In this document: one piece after another, positions 61,361-64,000 of the stretch
Layout of the letters: each line of letters starts with the position of its first letter
Position numbering within the stretch: the stretch's first letter is position 1
Assembly: GCA_017408735.1 (NCBI GenBank)
Contig: JAFQUB010000009.1
Span: forward strand, 118,829 to 182,828
From: Lachnospiraceae bacterium
Lineage (GTDB): Bacteria; Bacillota; Clostridia; Lachnospirales; Lachnospiraceae
Length of the DNA stretch: 64,000 nt
Direction of reading: 5' to 3'
Translations under genes and position numbers: made by a program
The notes under the pieces: generated by a model
Seen by the model: the letters and a program-made list of their open reading frames with translations, nothing else
Told to the model about the DNA's origin: nothing
The model's database searches: none

Positions 61361-61384
61361 AAAAGCATGGCTTTCCATGCTTTT
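61361..61384 (-). terminator. Leader terminator distal to the GNAT gene
   Basis: AAAAGCATGG (61361-61370) and CCATGCTTTT (61375-61384), perfect 10-bp stem with a 4-nt loop, followed on the minus strand by a seven-T run. Confidence 0.8.
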
Positions 61385-61507
61385 CTTTCGTTCCTCAGAT
61401 TACTATATAAAATACGAAGCATATGGTAAGGCAGATATCTCAGTGAAACCGCTGATAAAAGGGCAGACTCCAAGCGTGACAACTTAAAATCGTTCCTTTC
61501 CAACTAT

Positions 61508-61546
61508 TTAGTTAGCTGAATTCTCCATTACTACAATGCTTAACAT
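61508..61546 (-). CDS. Possible leader peptide upstream of the GNAT gene
   Basis: ATG at 61546 encodes MLSIVVMENSAN and has AAGAGGTAAGTGT directly upstream. Placed 125 nt before the first leader terminator, it could couple translation to attenuation. It is short and unproven. The interval 61385-61507 between holds AGATATC and GGGCAG words that recur in the hairpin region and may pair with it. Confidence 0.4.
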   Translation of the reverse strand: MLSIVVMENSAN

Positions 61547-61579
61547 ACACTTACCTCTTTCTTTCCTTTTTCTATAGGT

Positions 61580-61608
61580 AGGATATAACAGATTTTGTAA
61601 AAAGTCAA
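61580..61608 (-). promoter_or_regulatory. Possible promoter of the GNAT leader
   Basis: TTGACT (61608-61603), 17-nt spacer, TATCCT (61585-61580) on the minus strand, just upstream of the leader peptide. The -35 overlaps the arm of the preceding gene's terminator. Confidence 0.35.
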
Positions 61609-61639
61609 TTTGTTTTTTCGCACAAGACAATTTGACTTT
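61597..61639 (-). terminator. Terminator of the decayed ATPase gene
   Basis: AAAGTCAATTTG (61601-61612) and CAATTTGACTTT (61628-61639) pair with one mismatch; on the minus strand the stem leads into TTTTT. Confidence 0.6.
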
Positions 61640-61688
61640 CCAAAATTACAACCAGAATTCTCAATTTTTCTCTTACTTCTAAAACTTA

Positions 61689-62915
61689 TTACTTACAAAC
61701 CTTCTCAATCCTGCATTGGTGCACTTTACTCTTTTTATCGTAATTAATACCAACCATTAAAATATCGCCTACATAATCTTTCAATGAGCTGACGTACTTC
61801 CTCTCTTTTATTTGATTTATTGCACCCTCTGCCCTTTCATCCCCATGCAAGGTAGCCGCCAATAAAGTCTCCGATGCTGAGATAGCATCCGTCACATCCT
61901 GCCAGCCACTCTTTTTGATTGCTTTTGTGAATGCTAAGCGTACTTCTTCATTAGGAATATATATTTCTTCCTTTGCATTATCATAAGCTAAATACCCTAA
62001 ATGAATTAATAAAGTTAATACATCATCTTTTAACCCTTCATAGTTCATACTAATATATACTTTTAATGATTTATACGTTTCCGAACTAGTCCAATAATTA
62101 CCAATACGTCTGCGAAGCATCGCATCTACTACTGATTTAGGACTATATACATGGGATTTTCCATAAAACCGATAGCCATCATACCAATTCTTTGTTTCTT
62201 CAAAATCCACACAATATTTTTTGCATAAATCCTGAACCTCATCTTCATTAAATCCCACATAATCTGCCAGCATATCAGATTCCAACATTGTAAACTCATT
62301 AAAGTTATTTAATGCTGATTCTGTGCCATATTTTTTAATCGGAAGTATACCAGTAATATATGCTAACATAATAAATTTCTCTGACTGTGTTCCCTTAAAA
62401 AGCCCCCTTAACAAAGACACATACTCTTGTTGTGCTTTTTCATCATACTTATCTTCCCTAAATAAGCAATCCCATTCATCAATAATAATCACAAATTTAG
62501 TCCCTGTAGCATTATTAATTTTCGCCAGACAAACCGGGAGCATCGTATCCTCTTTCTCAATATGTTCCGGATAGGCTTCCCACAACTCCCGAATTACTTC
62601 TTTTTGCAACATTTCTACTGCTTCTTCTCTAGACTTTACATTGCTGCGAATCCATTGCACATCTATATGGAGCACATCATATCTATTCAAGTGCTTTTTA
62701 AAAGTATTATTTTGGGAAATTTTCGTATGCCTAAAGAGTTCTTCCGAATCACAACTTTTGTCATAATATGCAGAAAGCATTTCAGCCGCCATCGATTTTC
62801 CAAATCTTCTTGGACGACTTACGCAAATACGTTTTTGTTTACTTCCCAATACACGATTTGTATAGGTTATCAATTCTCTAAATACTATTTTTTTCTGCAA
62901 TCGAACTTTTTGCAA
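61689..62915 (-). pseudogene. Decayed AAA-ATPase/PD-(D/E)XK nuclease gene
   Basis: A 408-codon frame with the AAA-ATPase-like family core ICVSRPRRFGKSMAAEMLSA (Walker A) and VIIIDEWDCLF (Walker B), and ending VGDILMVGINYDKKSKVHQC as full-length members do. Two lesions are visible. The normal N-terminus (a YVDKTELI-type strand before the nucleotide loop) is replaced by a frameshift at about 62900. Further on, ISASETLLAATLHGDE runs directly into RAEGAINQIKERKYVSSLKD, skipping the ~110 residues that carry the PD-(D/E)XK catalytic core. The remaining protein would lack nuclease activity. Members are common accessory genes in gut Clostridia. Confidence 0.75.
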
Positions 62916-62995
62916 TTGCTTTTTCTTGGTCCAATATTTGTAATAAGAATTTATAATAAGGGCACACTAAAAAGAAAAACAAATGGAGGTCTTTT

Positions 62996-63427
62996 ATGGA
63001 AAATGATACAATTGAATTATTAAAAAAATGTGACGCCGGTGCAAAAATGGGGATTTCTTCTATTGATGAAATTCTGGAAGGTGTCTGTGACACCAATCTA
63101 AAAAAAATGTTGCAGGAAAGCAAACACCAGCACAAGAATTTGTGCTCCGAAATTCATTCCCAACTCTCCCAACATCAAAGCATGGAGGAAGAACCTGACC
63201 CTATGGCAAAAGGAATGTCCTGGTTGAAAACAAATTTGAAAATGACCATGAATCATAGCGATGAAACAATCGCTGATTTAATCACAGATGGGTGTAATAT
63301 GGGCGTGAAATCTCTCCACAAATATCTAAATCAATATAAAAATGCAGATGAGTCTTCTCAAAAGCTTTGCAGACAGCTTTCATCCATTGAAGAACAGCTT
63401 TGTCAACAGATGCGTTCTTATCTGTAA
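62996..63427 (+). CDS. Conserved hypothetical helical protein
   Basis: A 143-residue protein starting MENDTIELLKKCDAGAKMGI behind AAATGGAGGTCTTTT. It is almost entirely alpha-helical with two similar Cys/Gly-containing helices (KKCDAGAKMGISSIDEIL near 10-27 and DGCNMGVKSLHKYLNQY near 97-113), suggesting a four-helix bundle with internal two-fold symmetry, resembling small ferritin-like or DUF2383-type proteins. Function unknown. Confidence 0.75.
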   Translation: MENDTIELLKKCDAGAKMGISSIDEILEGVCDTNLKKMLQESKHQHKNLCSEIHSQLSQHQSMEEEPDPMAKGMSWLKTNLKMTMNHSDETIADLITDGCNMGVKSLHKYLNQYKNADESSQKLCRQLSSIEEQLCQQMRSYL

Positions 63428-63510
63428 TTATAAAAGGGCTGATACACAATGATATGATACCTCTTAAGTAGACAAGGTAAATAACCAAAATCTACTTCGG
63501 AGGTGATTTT

Positions 63511-63972
63511 ATGTCCAGATATTCGCGTTATACAGTAGAACAAAAATACAGGCTTGTGAAGACTATCTTTCGTCCGTTCAGTAATCCAAATTTGTACTAA
63601 TTTGGGAATGTCTTCCAAAAACACAATGACTATCTATGAATGGGTGGATAAGTATAAGATATGGGGAAGCGAAGCTTTCATATCATTGTCTAAAAATAAA
63701 TCTTATACGAAAAAGTTTAAGATGCAGGCTGTTGAAGAATACCTTTCTGGTATGTCATGTATCAGATGTACAAAATCACGGACGACGCATCACTTAGATT
63801 TGCAATAATCGATTACATTCGATTTTACAGCGAAGAAAGACCACAAGACAGATACCACTGCAAAACTCCAGTGGAAGTACGAAGAGAAGCTTTTTCTACC
63901 GTCTCGCCGACAGAATATCCAATTCCTGTAAACAAACGAATTCAAAAGTACAAAGAAAAATGGTGTACATAG
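63511..63972 (+). mobile_element. Remnant of an IS3-family transposase
   Basis: GGAGGTGATTTT and ATG lead into MSRYSRYTVEQKYRLVKTIF, an IS3-type OrfA start, which is interrupted by a stop near 63597. A shifted frame continues with SSKNTMTIYEWVDKYKIWGS and KKFKMQAVEEYLSG, the HTH region, then jumps to RFAIIDYIRFYSEERPQDRY and VNKRIQKYKEKWCT, the C-terminus of OrfB. The central catalytic domain is missing. Not functional. A short inverted repeat, AAGTAGA/TCTACTT (63464-63498), precedes it. Confidence 0.75.
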
Positions 63973-63977
63973 AAAAA

Positions 63978-64000
63978 CGACCACGCATTATATGTGGTCG
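63978..64000. repeat. Hairpin at the right end of the IS remnant
   Basis: CGACCAC (63978-63984) and GTGGTCG (63994-64000) form a 7-bp stem just after the last transposase stop and at the window edge. It may extend beyond the window; a terminator or insertion-sequence end structure. Confidence 0.5.

Noticed and set aside
61385..61500. Search for a known riboswitch (purine, TPP, SAM, lysine, M-box) in the GNAT leader
   Set aside because: None of the conserved cores of these classes could be found; kept only as an unclassified structured leader.
1..64000. CRISPR arrays, rRNA and tRNA genes
   Set aside because: No regularly spaced direct repeats, rRNA segments or tRNA cloverleaf sequences were recognised by eye.

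Overview
The window looks like chromosomal DNA of a low-GC Clostridia bacterium, most likely a gut Lachnospiraceae. The basis is the A+T-rich composition, consistently strong AGGAGG-type ribosome binding sites, sigma-A promoters of the TTGACA-17-TATAAT kind, and the gene set: FapA/DUF342 protein, DUF6472-type small protein, agr-type quorum sensing with a GHKL kinase and LytTR regulator, an Lsa-like ABC-F protein, and AAA-ATPase/DUF4143 genes. No rRNA, tRNA or CRISPR array was seen.

Layout. 1-2.2 kb: a leftward group with a MATE exporter (cut by the window edge), an Rrf2 regulator, a HAD phosphatase and two small proteins. 2.3-5.4 kb: FapA-like protein and a membrane-anchored XRE regulator. 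5.5-20.3 kb: a tellurium-resistance-type (Ter) stress island in three transcription units: (a) rhomboid, YceG-like protein, TelA, three TerD paralogues, HAD phosphatase and FliB-like lysine methylase; (b) Ca2+/Na+ antiporter and a YceG-like/trypsin fusion protease; (c) divergent CitE-like lyase, phosphoribosyltransferase and StiP-type protein. 20.4-24.6 kb: a PP2C-like protein and a complete agr locus (LytTR regulator, AgrB, a serine-type AgrD, GHKL kinase); an identical promoter architecture sits in front of agrBD and upstream of the PP2C gene. 24.7-32 kb: Dus, a MarR-controlled heterodimeric ABC exporter, and an ECF sigma factor with two zinc-finger anti-sigma factors. 32-42.4 kb: RecQ, an amino-acid ABC importer with a permuted binding domain, an ABC-F ribosome protection gene with an elaborate attenuator leader, a DUF4143 ATPase, PAP2, Nudix and GNAT genes. 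42.4-52.4 kb: a TipAS-type MerR regulator, a zeta-toxin pair, a SEL1-repeat protein, an ABC transporter with its two-component system, a methyltransferase and a tiny OadB-like protein.

52.6-58.0 kb is the most striking part. A tyrosine recombinase gene is followed two bases after its stop by a 39-bp sequence whose perfect inverted copy lies 4.4 kb away. Between the copies are two convergent modules, a divergent SHMT-like PLP enzyme on one side and an unknown protein plus a STAND-type NTPase with TPRs on the other, separated by a 16-bp bidirectional terminator. This has the layout of a recombinase-driven invertible switch that places one of two modules behind the recombinase gene.

58.1-64 kb: GyrI-like protein, MutS2-like ATPase lacking Smr, a GNAT gene with a structured leader, a decayed AAA-ATPase/nuclease gene, a small helical protein and an IS3-family remnant. 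Functional assignments rest on motifs read by eye; no database search was run.
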